From the NCBI RefSeq assembly GCF_024171785.1, contig NZ_JAMTCK010000004.1, forward strand, positions 434,001-498,000: DNA of 64,000 nucleotides, in the 5' to 3' direction. Below, piece after piece: positions 1 through 9,778 of this stretch. Positions within the stretch are counted from its first letter, which is position 1; each line of letters starts with the position of its first letter. The position numbers were made by a program, and so were the translations under genes. The notes beneath the pieces were generated by a model that searched no databases, had not been told where the DNA came from, and worked only from the letters and a program-made list of their open reading frames with translations. The DNA is from Goodfellowiella coeruleoviolacea. GTDB lineage: Bacteria; Actinomycetota; Actinomycetes; Mycobacteriales; Pseudonocardiaceae.

Positions 1-124
1 CGACCCACGTGCCACTCTCGTCGGGCCCGCGGTGCCGCTGGCAGCGCATCGCGCTCGCCACGGCCGGACGTGCCTGTTCGGCGTCGTACTCGCTAGCGCA
101 AACCAGTCCAGTCAGACCGCACAC
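1..124 (-). CDS. asnB: Asparagine synthase (glutamine-hydrolysing), N-terminal end only
   Basis: The window begins inside this gene, so only the first 41 codons are present. Read from a GTG at 124-122 on the minus strand they give V-C-G-L-T-G-L-V, then a stretch ending MRCQRHRGPDESGTW. Cys2 is the nucleophile of the Ntn-type glutaminase domain once Met1 is removed, and RHRGPDESG is the family hallmark. A GAGAGG Shine-Dalgarno sits at 142-137, 12 nt before the GTG. The enzyme makes asparagine from aspartate and ATP using glutamine nitrogen. It is divergent from ctaC, the same arrangement as Rv2201/Rv2200c in M. tuberculosis. The synthetase domain lies outside the window. Confidence 0.88.
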   Translation of the reverse strand, partial: MCGLTGLVCASEYDAEQARPAVASAMRCQRHRGPDESGTWV

Positions 125-495
125 GCGTCTCGCGCACCTCTCGTGTCGAGTCCTGTCGAGCTGTAGCAGTTCCTCGGGTTCGCCGGCATCGGCAGGGGCC
201 GGGCCGGTTTCCGGCCGCGTCGCGGGGCGGTGGCGAAGCCCTCGGTGTGTGGTCAAGTATGCCGGGACAGCGCGGTGAGCCGGGCGGCGGCCGTTGGCCG
301 ACCCGGACCGGCGCTACCTCGACCGGGTGGCGTTGTGATCTAAACGGCAGGTCGACGCGCCTGCCCCCGGGCGGTGGCGCGGCACGTGCTGAGCTAGGCT
401 CCTCACGACTCCGGCCGGGTGCCGGCAAATGCTTTTCAGCAGCGGCTGTCAGCCGTCGCGGCGAGGTAGCTAAGTCAGCGAGGAGGCGTCGAGCA
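125..495. promoter_or_regulatory. Divergent asnB/ctaC intergenic region
   Basis: No convincing coding frame lies here; the long frames crossing it lack any recognisable motif. It must carry the promoters of asnB (leftward) and ctaC (rightward). A good AGGAGG ribosome site at 481-486 precedes the ctaC GTG. I see no clear -35/-10 pair that I would assign. Confidence 0.5.
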
Positions 496-1431
496 GTGGG
501 CCTGAAGGAGGGCACCAGGGCAGCACGGCTGGCCAAGATCACTGGGCTGGTCGGCCTGGTTGGCATCGCGGCCACCGGCTGCTCCACGGACGAGGTGCTG
601 CGCTTCGGCTGGCCGGTGGGGGTGACCCCGCAGTCCGAGCGGATGCGTGACCTGTGGACCTGGTCGGTGGTTGCCGCGTTGATCGTGGGTGTCATCGTCT
701 GGGGACTGACCCTGTGGTCGGTGATCTTCCACCGCAAGAAGTCGGACCGGTTCCCTCGGCAGACCGCGTACAACATGCCGCTGGAGATCGTGCTCGTCAC
801 GGTGCCCACGGTGATCGTGGCGGTGTTGTTCTACTTCACCGCGACCGCGCAGAACTTCGTGAACAAGTTGTCGGACAACCCGGACGTCACCGTCGACGTG
901 GTGGCGTTCCAGTGGAACTGGGAGTTCCAGTACCCCGACTACCCGACCGGCCAGGACAACGGCGGCACGCCGGTGAGCACGGTGGGCACCTCCAACGAGA
1001 TCCCGCTGCTGGTCCTGCCGACGAACAAGACGATCAGGTACAACCTGAAGTCCACCGACGTGATCCACTCGTTCTTCGTGCCGGAGTTCCACTTCAAGCG
1101 GGACGTCTTCCCGGAGCCGGACAAGAACAACCAGGAAGCGTCGTTCGAGAACACCATCGACAAGCAGGGCTCGTTCGTCGGCCGTTGCGCCGAGCTGTGC
1201 GGCGTCTACCACGCGATGATGAACTTCGAGGTCCGCGCGCTCAGTCCCGACCTGTTCGACCAGTACATGAAGCTGCGGCAGCAGACCAACGCCCAGACTG
1301 GTCGGCCCTACACCGCGGCCGAGGCGCTCAGCCAGCTCAACTGCGGTGAGCTGTGCACCCCGCACGCGCTGACGACCACGCCGTTCGACACCAAGCGCAC
1401 GGCCCGCGAGGCCTCCGGCGGCGGCAGCTGA
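496..1431 (+). CDS. ctaC: Cytochrome c oxidase subunit II (aa3 type)
   Basis: Subunit II of the aa3 oxidase, which accepts electrons from cytochrome c at the CuA centre. The GTG at 496 is chosen because AGGAGG at 481-486 is correctly spaced; the open frame continues further upstream without support. The 311-residue product starts with a lipoprotein-like signal (GIAATGC), then two transmembrane helices (about residues 53-75 and 95-117). A cupredoxin domain carries the CuA ligands: the His of DVIHSFFVPEF and the C-x3-C-x3-H-x2-M of GRCAELCGVYHAMM. The C-terminal extension with further cysteines is typical of actinobacterial CtaC. It lies 30 bp upstream of ctaF and is probably co-transcribed with it. 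Confidence 0.96.
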   Translation: MGLKEGTRAARLAKITGLVGLVGIAATGCSTDEVLRFGWPVGVTPQSERMRDLWTWSVVAALIVGVIVWGLTLWSVIFHRKKSDRFPRQTAYNMPLEIVLVTVPTVIVAVLFYFTATAQNFVNKLSDNPDVTVDVVAFQWNWEFQYPDYPTGQDNGGTPVSTVGTSNEIPLLVLPTNKTIRYNLKSTDVIHSFFVPEFHFKRDVFPEPDKNNQEASFENTIDKQGSFVGRCAELCGVYHAMMNFEVRALSPDLFDQYMKLRQQTNAQTGRPYTAAEALSQLNCGELCTPHALTTTPFDTKRTAREASGGGS

Positions 1432-1461
1432 GCGGATGACGGACGGGAGAACGAGGACACC

Positions 1462-1860
1462 ATGAAGGTCGAAGCCAGGCTGTTCGACGTCATCACCGGG
1501 TTCGCCTTTCTCGTGGCGATCATCTACGGGTTCTGGGCCCAGGAGCCGGTCGGCATTGTGGCGCTGACCCTGACCGGTGGGCTGTCGCTGATCATCGGCA
1601 CCTACTTCCGGTTCGTGGCGCGCCGCATCGAGCAGCGGCCCGAGGACAACCCGGACGCCGAGGTCAGCGACGGCGCCGGCGAGCTGGGCTTCTTCAGCCC
1701 GGGCAGCTACTGGCCGATCGCCCTGGCCTCGGCCGCGGCCGTGGGCGGTGTGGCCGTCGCGTTCTGGCACGTGTGGCTGCTGGTGATCGCGGCCGTGCTG
1801 ATCCTGGTCGCCGTGGGCGGCCTGCTGTTCGAGTACCACGTGGGCCCCAACCACGAGTGA
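1462..1860 (+). CDS. ctaF: Cytochrome c oxidase subunit IV (actinobacterial)
   Basis: Small 132-residue membrane subunit specific to the actinobacterial bc1-aa3 supercomplex. It begins MKVEARLFDVITGFAFLVAI and has four hydrophobic helices in two pairs (about residues 8-25, 32-49, 77-97 and 101-122) separated by an acidic loop, ending in FEYHVGPNHE. The family keeps this length and N-terminus. It follows ctaC directly and is followed by a strong rho-independent-type hairpin, so ctaC-ctaF is a two-gene operon. Confidence 0.94.
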   Translation: MKVEARLFDVITGFAFLVAIIYGFWAQEPVGIVALTLTGGLSLIIGTYFRFVARRIEQRPEDNPDAEVSDGAGELGFFSPGSYWPIALASAAAVGGVAVAFWHVWLLVIAAVLILVAVGGLLFEYHVGPNHE

Positions 1861-1882
1861 CCCCAGCCCCTGAGGCGTCCCC

Positions 1883-1927
1883 GAACGGGCCGGCCGGAGT
1901 GCACAGTCCACTCCGACCGGCCCGTTC
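1883..1927 (+). terminator. Terminator after ctaC-ctaF
   Basis: A 19-bp stem pairs 1883-1901 with 1909-1927, with a single G-U mismatch and a 7-nt loop. It starts 23 nt after the ctaF stop. No U-tract follows, as is common in high-GC actinobacteria. Confidence 0.85.
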
Positions 1928-2277
1928 GTCGTTCCACCCCACCCCCACCCGCGAGTCGACTTTGCAAACCCCGCGAGTTGACAGTTCAGGCAGGGCCGTT
2001 CGGGTGATGGGACACGCTCCCGGCGTGGTCGCGCCACCCCGGGTGGGTGGAGCCCAGGGCGTTCGCCGTGCGGGGGAGCTGGGGGATTCCGGGCGCATCG
2101 CGGGGCGCCCACACGACGGTGCGACCGGGCTCGCGGAGCCTGGGCGGGAAGGCCACCAGTGACCCGGTCGGCCGCCGCCACGGCACGCGCGGTGCTCCGT
2201 CGCGCCGGACGCCGCGCACCACCACCGCGTGCCCGCCAGGTGGACCGTGAGACCGTGAACGCCACCCGCACGGCAAA
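1928..2277. other. Non-coding gap with a short direct repeat
   Basis: Three hundred and fifty bases between two convergent terminators. Frames in this interval are Pro/Arg-rich and have no motif or plausible start, so I call no gene. The only structure I see is a near-direct repeat, CCGCGAGTCGACTTT at 1949-1963 and CCGCGAGTTGACAGTT at 1971-1986, 22 bp apart. Confidence 0.5.
1949..1986. repeat. Paired CGCGAGTYGAC element
   Basis: CCGCGAGTCGAC and CCGCGAGTTGAC recur 22 bp apart and flank TTTGCAAA, itself a palindrome. The spacing is about two helical turns. It may be a dispersed intergenic element or a protein site; the sequence alone does not decide. Confidence 0.4.
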
Positions 2278-2304
2278 GGGCCCCACAAGCCGCTTGTGGG
2301 GCCC
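2278..2304 (-). terminator. Terminator of the minus-strand acyltransferase gene
   Basis: A perfect 12-bp stem (2278-2289 with 2293-2304) and a 3-nt loop lie just beyond the stop codon at 2328-2330 of the acyltransferase gene read leftward. Confidence 0.82.
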
Positions 2305-2327
2305 TCGAACCGCTGCTCAGCCGCGCC

Positions 2328-2999
2328 TCAGGCGGCCTGGTTACCGCTCTGCTGGTAGTTGTCCACGTACTCCTGGCCGGACAGCTCCAGGATGGCGTAC
2401 ATGATCTCGTCGGTGATGGCCCGCAGGATCGGCTGGGTGGCCGTCATGTTCTGGTAGCGGGTGAAGCTGAGCGGCGCGCCGAACCGCACGGTCACCGGCT
2501 TGACGCGGGGCAGCTTCTTGCCGACCGGCTGGACCTTGTCCGTGCCGATCAGGCCCACCGGGATCACCGGTGCGCCGGTCTCCAGCGCGGTCCTGGCCAC
2601 GCCGGTGCGGCCGCGGTGCAGCCGGCCGTCCAGCGACCGGGTGCCCTCCGGGAAGATCGCGTAGATCCCGCCCTCGGCCAGCACCTGGGCCGCGGTGTCC
2701 AGCGAGTCGCGCGCGGTGCGGCCACTGCCCCGGCGCACCGGGATGTGACCGAGGGAACTGAAGAACCAGCGGGACAGCGCGCCGCGGACCCCGGTGCCCT
2801 CGAAGTACTCGGCCTTGGCCAGGAAGGAGACCTTGCGCGGCACCACGATGCTGATCACCAGCTGGTCGGCGAAGGAGAGGTGGTTGCTGGCCAGGATCAC
2901 CGGGCCGTGTGCCGGAAGGTTGTCCAGCCCCTCGACCTTCGGGCGGTAGACGGCCCGGGCGACCGGGGCTACCCCCTTCTTCAGGATCCCGTGGAACAC
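2328..2999 (-). CDS. 1-acyl-glycerol-3-phosphate acyltransferase (PlsC family)
   Basis: Predicted to transfer an acyl chain to lysophosphatidate or a related lipid at the inner membrane face. The acyltransferase motifs are clear: NHLSFAD (H-x4-D) near residue 44 and FPEGTRS near residue 115. I place the start at GTG 2999 because GAGGAGG lies about 8 nt upstream; the open frame extends 35 more codons to 3104 without ribosome site or homology. The product has 223 residues, normal for PlsC. Its tail ITDEIMYAILELSGQEYVD is nearly the same as that of the second PlsC gene at 38209, so the two are paralogues. Monocistronic, with its own terminator. Confidence 0.88.
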   Translation of the reverse strand: MFHGILKKGVAPVARAVYRPKVEGLDNLPAHGPVILASNHLSFADQLVISIVVPRKVSFLAKAEYFEGTGVRGALSRWFFSSLGHIPVRRGSGRTARDSLDTAAQVLAEGGIYAIFPEGTRSLDGRLHRGRTGVARTALETGAPVIPVGLIGTDKVQPVGKKLPRVKPVTVRFGAPLSFTRYQNMTATQPILRAITDEIMYAILELSGQEYVDNYQQSGNQAA

Positions 3000-3167
3000 C
3001 CTGCGTCCTCCTCGCCGTGCACGATCTTGGCCGATCCGGAAAAGCTTGCCGGGTAATCGACCACAGCGGAGCGGATTGTCCGCAACACCACAGTCAAACA
3101 CCACGTGCGTCCCCGAAACGGACCAATCCCCGCCCGGTTCGGGGCGCCGCGCGGGGGCGTCCAGGGG

Positions 3168-4226
<1,059 letters not shown>

Positions 4227-4268
4227 TGCCGTCACCCCGCGCGTGTGGTCCCCGTGCCGTGCCGGCGG

Positions 4269-4685
4269 TCATCGCGGCACCGCGGGCAGCCGGGTGGACC
4301 GGAGCACCTCGGCGACGGTCTCGGCGGCGGCCAGCGGGTCGAGCGGGTGCACGAGCACCGCGTCCGCCATCGACCAGGTGGCCAGCCACCGGTCGTCCCG
4401 GCGGCGCACCGCCACCACGATCGGGGGGCACCCGTCGATCTCGTGCTTGAGCTGGCGGGACAGCCCCATGCCGCCGGTGGGCTGGGCCTCGCCGTCCAGG
4501 ATGGCCAGGTCGACGGCGCCGTTGTCGATCTGGTAGATCACCTCGGCGGTGGTGTCCGCCTCCAGGTAGCTGACCCGGTCCAGATCCGGGGCGGGGCGCC
4601 GGCCGACGGCGGTGATGATCGCCTCACGCACCTCGGGTCGGTGGCTGAACACCAGGATCTTCGTGGTCTGCGGCTGCGTGCCCAT
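4269..4685 (-). CDS. Degenerate response-regulator receiver protein (Rv3143-like)
   Basis: A stand-alone CheY-like receiver domain of 138 residues with no output domain. The phosphoacceptor position is kept as Asp64 in LAILDGEA, but the N-terminal acidic pair is replaced by Ser-His (LVFSHRPE) and the usual conserved lysine near the end is missing (VLVHPLDP). This suggests an atypical receiver that may not be phosphorylated in the normal way. The GGMGLSRQLKHEI and DDRWLATWSMADA segments resemble M. tuberculosis Rv3143. GGAGGG 7 nt before the ATG supports the start. It lies 42 bp upstream of trpD and 30 bp after the 4716-5243 gene, all on the minus strand, so the three may form one operon. Confidence 0.82.
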   Translation of the reverse strand: MGTQPQTTKILVFSHRPEVREAIITAVGRRPAPDLDRVSYLEADTTAEVIYQIDNGAVDLAILDGEAQPTGGMGLSRQLKHEIDGCPPIVVAVRRRDDRWLATWSMADAVLVHPLDPLAAAETVAEVLRSTRLPAVPR

Positions 4686-4715
4686 CAGCTGACCCTCCGC
4701 GCTCTTCGGATCTGG

Positions 4716-5243
4716 TCAGCCGATGCTATCCGGCTTGGCCAGCCCTGGCTGCATCGCGTCCCACCCAGCTGAATCCCCACCCAGCCGCTGGGCCAGACCG
4801 GCCATCCTGGACCGCTCCTGGGCGCAGCTCAGCGCGTCCAGCCGCTGCACCCGCAGCGCGTGCACCCGCACCAGCCCGGCGCCACCGGCCCCCGCCGCGT
4901 CCGGCGCCGCCGGTGCCGGGCTGGCCGGTTCTGGTTCCGCCGGTGCCGGGGCGGTCGGTGCCGGAGCGGTCGGTTCTGGGGCGGGTCCCCCGGCCGGGCG
5001 CAGCTGCCACCCGTCCGGGGCGAGCAGGTCGCGGGCCCGGTCCACGGCGGACGCCGGCAGCAGCAGGTGGTGGCGCAGCACCGCCGGCTGGTCGGCCACC
5101 CAGCGGGGGGACCGGGCCAGCACCGCCGAGTCCGCCTCGGCCGCGTCGAACGCCTCGGCCACCACCACCAGACCGGGCGTGTCCACGGTCAACTCCGGTC
5201 GGCGTGACCGGCGCCCCCTGCGCAACCACCGCGAGAAATCCAT
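4716..5243 (-). CDS. Unknown protein with Pro/Ala/Glu-rich linker
   Basis: I do not recognise this 175-residue product. The N-terminus is basic (MDFSRWLRRGRRSRR), followed by a compact segment of about 70 residues (LTVDTPGLVVVAEAFDAAEA to DGWQLRPAG) that looks like a small alpha/beta domain. A low-complexity PAPTAPAPAEPEPA linker comes next (about 85-120), then a helical C-terminal part rich in Arg and Leu. No cysteine pair, signal peptide or membrane helix is seen. The start is the first ATG after the divergent ctaE promoter region. It is the first gene of the possible operon with the receiver protein and trpD. Confidence 0.65.
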   Translation of the reverse strand: MDFSRWLRRGRRSRRPELTVDTPGLVVVAEAFDAAEADSAVLARSPRWVADQPAVLRHHLLLPASAVDRARDLLAPDGWQLRPAGGPAPEPTAPAPTAPAPAEPEPASPAPAAPDAAGAGGAGLVRVHALRVQRLDALSCAQERSRMAGLAQRLGGDSAGWDAMQPGLAKPDSIG

Positions 5244-5412
5244 GCCCGGTTCTTACCGCGCGGGCCGGCGCGCGCGAGCGCCGGAGCACGACCCGATCGG
5301 CTGGCGATCCGGCGCCGCGATCGGCGCATCGCGTGTGGTCTGCGCTGATGTGACCCAGTTGACGTTGGCGACCCGCCGCCGACCCGAACGGGCAAGCGGA
5401 AAACCTGCAAGC

Positions 5413-5418
5413 AATAAT
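5413..5418 (+). promoter_or_regulatory. Possible -10 box of ctaE (leaderless model)
   Basis: AATAAT ends 7 nt before the GTG at 5426. The ATG at 5417 that gives the longest frame would lie inside this box. No Shine-Dalgarno precedes either codon, so a leaderless transcript starting at GTG 5426 is the simplest reading. Confidence 0.45.
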
Positions 5419-5425
5419 GCGTCGC

Positions 5426-6031
5426 GTGACAACGGCAGCGCCCTCAATCGGCCAACGCGTGCACTCGCTGAACCGCCCGAACATGGTCAGCGTTGGCACG
5501 ATCGTGTGGCTGTCCAGCGAACTGATGTTCTTTGCGGGGCTCTTCGCCATGTTCTTCACGGTGAAGGCCCAGAACGCCGCACCGGAATGGCCGCCGCACC
5601 CCGCGGAACTCAACGTCGCGTACGCGCTGCCGTTCACGGTGATCCTCGTCGCGTCCTCGTTCACCTGCCAGTGGGGTGTGTTCGCAGCTGAGCGCGGTGA
5701 CGTGTTCGGACTCCGGCGGTGGTACCTGCTGACCCTGGTGCTCGGCGCGATCTTCGTGGCCGGGCAGGCCGGCGAGTACTACACGCTGGTGACCGAGCAC
5801 GAGACGACGATCTCGTCCTCGGCCTACGGCACGGTCTTCTTCATGACCACCGGCTTCCACGGCCTGCACGTGATCGGCGGCCTGATCGCCTTCGTCTTCC
5901 TGCTCATCCGCACCAAGCTGAGCAAGTTCACCCCGGCCCAGGCCACCTCGGCGATCGTCGTGTCCTACTACTGGCACTTCGTCGACATCGTGTGGATCGG
6001 GCTGTTCGCCTGCATCTACCTGATCCCCTGA
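5426..6031 (+). CDS. ctaE: Cytochrome c oxidase subunit III
   Basis: Heme-copper oxidase subunit III, an integral membrane subunit of the aa3 oxidase. The 201-residue product contains [20 protein letters not shown], the actinobacterial CtaE N-terminus, and five hydrophobic helices. The family segments [15 protein letters not shown] and [15 protein letters not shown] near the C-terminus are present. Start: GTG 5426, in frame with ATG 5417 three codons earlier; neither has a ribosome site and the AT-rich box at 5413-5418 fits a leaderless promoter. It heads the respiratory cluster ctaE-qcrC-qcrA-qcrB; the 42-bp gap to qcrC suggests co-transcription. Confidence 0.95.
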   Translation: MTTAAPSIGQRVHSLNRPNMVSVGTIVWLSSELMFFAGLFAMFFTVKAQNAAPEWPPHPAELNVAYALPFTVILVASSFTCQWGVFAAERGDVFGLRRWYLLTLVLGAIFVAGQAGEYYTLVTEHETTISSSAYGTVFFMTTGFHGLHVIGGLIAFVFLLIRTKLSKFTPAQATSAIVVSYYWHFVDIVWIGLFACIYLIP

Positions 6032-6073
6032 CGCTCGCCCGAGCCCGAACTGACAGCAAGGGTTGCCGCACTC

Positions 6074-6880
6074 ATGACCACGACAAAGGAACGGACCCGC
6101 CGGCGCACCAAACTGCGGCGGCGGATCTCCGGCCTGCTCGCCCTCGGCGTCGCGCTCGTCGGCGCCGGCGCGATGTACGTCGCGCTGACCCCGACGCCGC
6201 AGACCGCACAGGCGGCGGAGGATCCCGCGCTGGTGCGCCAGGGCGAGCAGATCTACAACAACACCTGCATCACCTGCCACGGCGCCAACCTGGAGGGGGT
6301 CCAGGACCGCGGCCCCAGCCTGATCGGCGTTGGCGACGCGGCCGTGTACTTCCAGGTCTCCAGCGGGCGCATGCCGATGGTGCGCCAGGAGGCGCAGGCC
6401 GAGCGCAAGCCGGCCAAGCTGACCACCGAGGAGATCGACGCGCTTGGCGCGTTCATCCAGTCGCACGGCGGCGGCCCGGAGCGGCCGGCCGAGCAGGGTG
6501 CGGCGCTGGTCGGCAGCAACCCGGCGCGCGGCGGTGAGCTGTTCCGGCTCAACTGCTCGTCCTGCCACAACTTCACCGGGCGTGGCGGCGCCCTGTCCTC
6601 CGGCAAGTTCGCGCCGACGCTGGACGGGGTGACCGAGGACCAGCTGTACACGGCGATGCTGACCGGTCCGCAGAACATGCCGAAGTTCTCCGACCGGCAG
6701 CTCACGCCGGAGGAGAAGAAGGACATCATCGCCTACATCAAGTCGGTGACCGACGAGAACAACAACCCAGGCGGCGCCTCGCTCGGCGGCCTCGGTCCGG
6801 TGTCCGAGGGCTTCATCGCCTGGATCGTGGGAATCGCGGCCCTGATCGGCGCGACCCTGTGGATCGGAGCCAAGGCATGA
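6074..6880 (+). CDS. qcrC: Cytochrome bc1 diheme cytochrome c subunit
   Basis: Carries electrons from the bc1 complex to the aa3 oxidase, replacing a separate cytochrome c. The 268-residue product has an N-terminal membrane anchor (about 21-41, after a basic MTTTKERTRRRTKLRRR head), two cytochrome c domains with heme sites CITCH (about residues 68-72) and CSSCH (about 168-172), and a C-terminal helix (GFIAWIVGIAALIGATLWIG). This two-heme form is the actinobacterial QcrC. Its TGA overlaps the qcrA ATG (ATGA), implying coupled translation. Confidence 0.97.
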   Translation: MTTTKERTRRRTKLRRRISGLLALGVALVGAGAMYVALTPTPQTAQAAEDPALVRQGEQIYNNTCITCHGANLEGVQDRGPSLIGVGDAAVYFQVSSGRMPMVRQEAQAERKPAKLTTEEIDALGAFIQSHGGGPERPAEQGAALVGSNPARGGELFRLNCSSCHNFTGRGGALSSGKFAPTLDGVTEDQLYTAMLTGPQNMPKFSDRQLTPEEKKDIIAYIKSVTDENNNPGGASLGGLGPVSEGFIAWIVGIAALIGATLWIGAKA

Positions 6881-8001
6881 GCGGCGAGCAGCGTCAGGAC
6901 CTGCCCAGCGAGGCAGAGCTCGCGGAGATGAATCGGGACGAGCTGGTTCGGCTCGGCGCCAAGCTGGACGGCGTGGAGATCGTCCACTACGAGGACCGCT
7001 GGCCGGTCAAGGGCACCAGGGCGGAGCGCCGCGCCGCGCGGCAGATCACCCTGTGGTTCGCGCTGTCCGCGCTCGCCGGCCTGGCCTTCCTCGGGGTCTT
7101 CCTGTTCTGGCCGTGGCGCTACGTGGCACCCGGCACCGAGGGGTACTGGCCGTACGCGCTGTACAACCCGCTGATCGGGTTGACCCTGGGGCTGGCCGTG
7201 CTGTTCCTCGGCATCGGCGCGGTGAACTACACCAAGAAGTTCATCCCCGAGGAGCTGTCCGTGCAGGAGCGCCACGACGGCGGCTCCAGCGAGCTGGACA
7301 AGCAGACGCTGCTGGCGCAGCTGGCCGACGCGGGTGTGCGCAGCGGCATCGGCCGCCGGTCGCTGATCCGGCGCACCGCCGGGCTGGGCGCGGGCATCTT
7401 CGGCCTGGCCACGCTGGCCGTGCCGCTGGGCGGCATGATCCGCAACCCGTGGAAGGACAGCACCACCAAGGACTCGCTGTGGCACAGCTCGTGGCTGCCG
7501 GAGAACGGCGAGAAGGTCTACCTGCGCCGGCACACCGGTGACGCGCACGAGGTCGTGCTGATCCGGCCGGAGGACATGGACGCGGGCGGCTTCGAGACCG
7601 TGTTCCCGTTCCGCGAGTCCGAGCGGGACGACCCGGAGAAGCTGGCCGCCGCGCTCAAGCGGTCGGACGCGCCGGTCATGCTGATCCGGCTGCGGCCCAA
7701 CCAGCAGGTGGTCAAGCGGGCCGGCCAGGAGGACTTCAACTACGGCGACTTCTACGCCTACTCCAAGGTCTGCACCCACCTGGGCTGCCCGACCTCCCTG
7801 TACGAGCAGCAGACGGGCCGCCTGCTGTGCCCGTGCCACCAGTCGCAGTTCGACGTGTTCCACTACGCCAAGCCGCTGTTCGGCCCGGCGACGCGGGCGC
7901 TGCCGCAGCTTCCGATCACGGTGGACGAGGACGGATACTTCGTTGCTCGCGGTGACTTCATCGAGGCCGTGGGTCCGGCGTTCTGGGAGCGTAAGTCATG
8001 A
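6877..8001 (+). CDS. qcrA: Cytochrome bc1 Rieske iron-sulfur subunit
   Basis: Holds the 2Fe-2S cluster that takes electrons from menaquinol. ATG 6877 is chosen from the ATGA overlap with qcrC. The 374-residue product has three N-terminal transmembrane helices (about 50-72, 95-115 and 163-185), the third preceded by a twin-arginine-like [13 protein letters not shown] typical of Tat-assisted insertion. A soluble Rieske domain follows with ligands CTHLGC (about 301-306) and CPCHQS (about 321-326). The extra helices and insertion are characteristic of actinobacterial QcrA. It overlaps qcrB by ATGA. Confidence 0.97.
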   Translation: MSGEQRQDLPSEAELAEMNRDELVRLGAKLDGVEIVHYEDRWPVKGTRAERRAARQITLWFALSALAGLAFLGVFLFWPWRYVAPGTEGYWPYALYNPLIGLTLGLAVLFLGIGAVNYTKKFIPEELSVQERHDGGSSELDKQTLLAQLADAGVRSGIGRRSLIRRTAGLGAGIFGLATLAVPLGGMIRNPWKDSTTKDSLWHSSWLPENGEKVYLRRHTGDAHEVVLIRPEDMDAGGFETVFPFRESERDDPEKLAAALKRSDAPVMLIRLRPNQQVVKRAGQEDFNYGDFYAYSKVCTHLGCPTSLYEQQTGRLLCPCHQSQFDVFHYAKPLFGPATRALPQLPITVDEDGYFVARGDFIEAVGPAFWERKS

Positions 8002-9677
8002 GTTCGATCACCACGCCCACCCGGGGCGAGGGGACCGCGGCGAGGGTGGCCGGCGGTGCCGCCAAGTGGGCCGACGACCGGTTCCACCCGGCCTCGGGCG
8101 TGCGCAGGCAGCTGAACAAGGTCTTCCCGACGCACTGGTCGTTCCTGCTCGGTGAGATCGCCCTCTACAGCTTCATCGTGCTGCTGCTGTCCGGCATCTA
8201 CCTGACGCTGTTCTTCGACCCCTCCATGCAGGAGGTGCAGTACCAGGGCTCGTTCAACAACCTGCGGGGCATCGAGATGTCCCGGGCGTTCGAGAGCACC
8301 CTGCAGATCACCTTCGAGGTGCGCGGCGGCCTGTTCGTGCGCCAGGTGCACCACTGGTCGGCGCTGCTGTTCATGGGCTCGATCGTGGTGCACATGCTCC
8401 GGATCTTCTTCACCGGAGCGTTCCGGCGCCCGCGCGAGACCAACTGGGTGATCGGCGTGCTGCTGTTCGCGCTGGGCACCATCGAGGGCTTCTTCGGCTA
8501 CTCGCTGCCGGACGACCTGCTCTCCGGCACCGGTCTGCGGATCATGTCCGGTCTGATCATGTCGATCCCGGTGATCGGCACCTGGGCGCACTACCTGCTG
8601 TTCGGCAGCGAGTTCCCGGGCACCGAGATCATCCCGAGGCTGTACACGCTGCACATCCTGCTGATCCCGGGCATCATCCTGGCGCTGGTCGCGGTGCACC
8701 TTGGCCTGGTCTGGTACCAGAAGCACACCCAGTTCCCGGGGGTGGGCCGCAAGGAGACCAACGTCGTCGGCGTGCGCATCATGCCGGTGTTCGCGGTCAA
8801 GAGCGGCGCGTTCTTCGCCCTGACCACGGCGGCCTGCGCGATCATGGGCGGCATCTTCCAGATCAACCCGATCTGGAACTTCGGCCCGTACAACGCCTCG
8901 CAGGTGTCCGCCGGCTCGCAGCCCGACTGGTACATGGGCTGGACCGACGGCCTGATCCGGTTGTGGCCGGCCTGGGAGACCTACCTGGGCAACTACACGA
9001 TCCCGGCGCCGTTCATCCCGTTCATGGCCGGGCTGCCGCTGCTGATCGGGCTGGCCGCGGTGTACCCGTGGATCGAGCGCAGGCTCACCAAGGACTACGC
9101 CCACCACAACCTGCTGCAGCGGCCCCGGGACGTGCCGGTGCGCACCAGCATCGGCGCGATGTCCATCACCTACTTCATGGTGCTGCTCATCTCCGGTGGC
9201 AACGACATCTTCGCGGACAAGTTCGACATCTCGCTGAACGCGATGACCTGGGCCGGCCGGATCGGCATGCTGATCCTGCCGCCGATCGCCTACTACGTCA
9301 CCTACCGGATCTGCATCGGCCTGCAGCGGGCCGACCGGGAGGTGCTGGAGCACGGCATCGAGACCGGCATCATCAAGCGGCTGCCGCACGGTGAGTTCAT
9401 CGAGGTGCACCAGCCGCTGGGCCCGGTCGACGACCACGGCCACCCGATCGCCCTGCCCTACCAGGGCGCTCCCGTGCCCAAGCGGATGAACAAGCTGGGC
9501 ACCTCCGGCCACCCGGTGCCGGGCAGCTTCCTGCGGCCCGACCCGCGCGACGAGACCACGGCCCTGGCCAGGGCCAGGGCGGCGCACGGCACCCAGGCCG
9601 ACGCGCTGACCGCGGAGGAGCGTCCGGAGCTGACCGAGGCCGGCGAGGAGCACGCCGCGGCCAAGTCCGGGCACTGA
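7998..9677 (+). CDS. qcrB: Cytochrome bc1 cytochrome b subunit
   Basis: The quinol-oxidising membrane subunit of 559 residues. Helix II carries [20 protein letters not shown] with two heme-ligand histidines; helix IV region carries [20 protein letters not shown] with the other two. [13 protein letters not shown] and the Qo-site region are as in actinobacterial QcrB. The C-terminal hydrophilic tail of about 120 residues, rich in Glu and Ala, is also typical. It ends the qcrCAB operon, 31 bp before a perfect 15-bp hairpin. Confidence 0.97.
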   Translation: MSSITTPTRGEGTAARVAGGAAKWADDRFHPASGVRRQLNKVFPTHWSFLLGEIALYSFIVLLLSGIYLTLFFDPSMQEVQYQGSFNNLRGIEMSRAFESTLQITFEVRGGLFVRQVHHWSALLFMGSIVVHMLRIFFTGAFRRPRETNWVIGVLLFALGTIEGFFGYSLPDDLLSGTGLRIMSGLIMSIPVIGTWAHYLLFGSEFPGTEIIPRLYTLHILLIPGIILALVAVHLGLVWYQKHTQFPGVGRKETNVVGVRIMPVFAVKSGAFFALTTAACAIMGGIFQINPIWNFGPYNASQVSAGSQPDWYMGWTDGLIRLWPAWETYLGNYTIPAPFIPFMAGLPLLIGLAAVYPWIERRLTKDYAHHNLLQRPRDVPVRTSIGAMSITYFMVLLISGGNDIFADKFDISLNAMTWAGRIGMLILPPIAYYVTYRICIGLQRADREVLEHGIETGIIKRLPHGEFIEVHQPLGPVDDHGHPIALPYQGAPVPKRMNKLGTSGHPVPGSFLRPDPRDETTALARARAAHGTQADALTAEERPELTEAGEEHAAAKSGH

Positions 9678-9708
9678 CCGGTCGAGTGTCCTGATCGGAC
9701 GATTCACC

Positions 9709-9743
9709 CGAGGGCCCCGAACCAGTGCGGTTCGGGGCCCTCG
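9709..9743 (+). terminator. Terminator of the ctaE-qcrCAB operon
   Basis: Perfect 15-bp inverted repeat, 9709-9723 pairing with 9729-9743 around a 5-nt loop. An apparent ATG at 9725 inside the loop would extend the next gene but is rejected as a start. Confidence 0.92.
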
Positions 9744-9778
9744 TGGCATCTCAGCCGAGGCGAGGGGGACTGTCCGCA

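Noticed and set aside
475-2286. A 603-codon minus-strand frame across ctaC and ctaF
   Set aside because: Composition-driven shadow of ctaC-ctaF, and it crosses two terminators.
3111-3144. Possible trpD terminator (CCCCGAA...TTCGGGG)
   Set aside because: Only 7 bp of pairing around a 20-nt loop; too weak to call.
5359-5364. TTGACG upstream of ctaE as a -35 box
   Set aside because: It is nearly 50 bp from the proposed -10 and nothing resembling a -10 lies 16-18 bp downstream.
9725-9778. Upstream extension of the SUKH gene to ATG 9725
   Set aside because: That ATG lies inside the loop of the qcrCAB terminator; GTG 9779 has a proper ribosome site.
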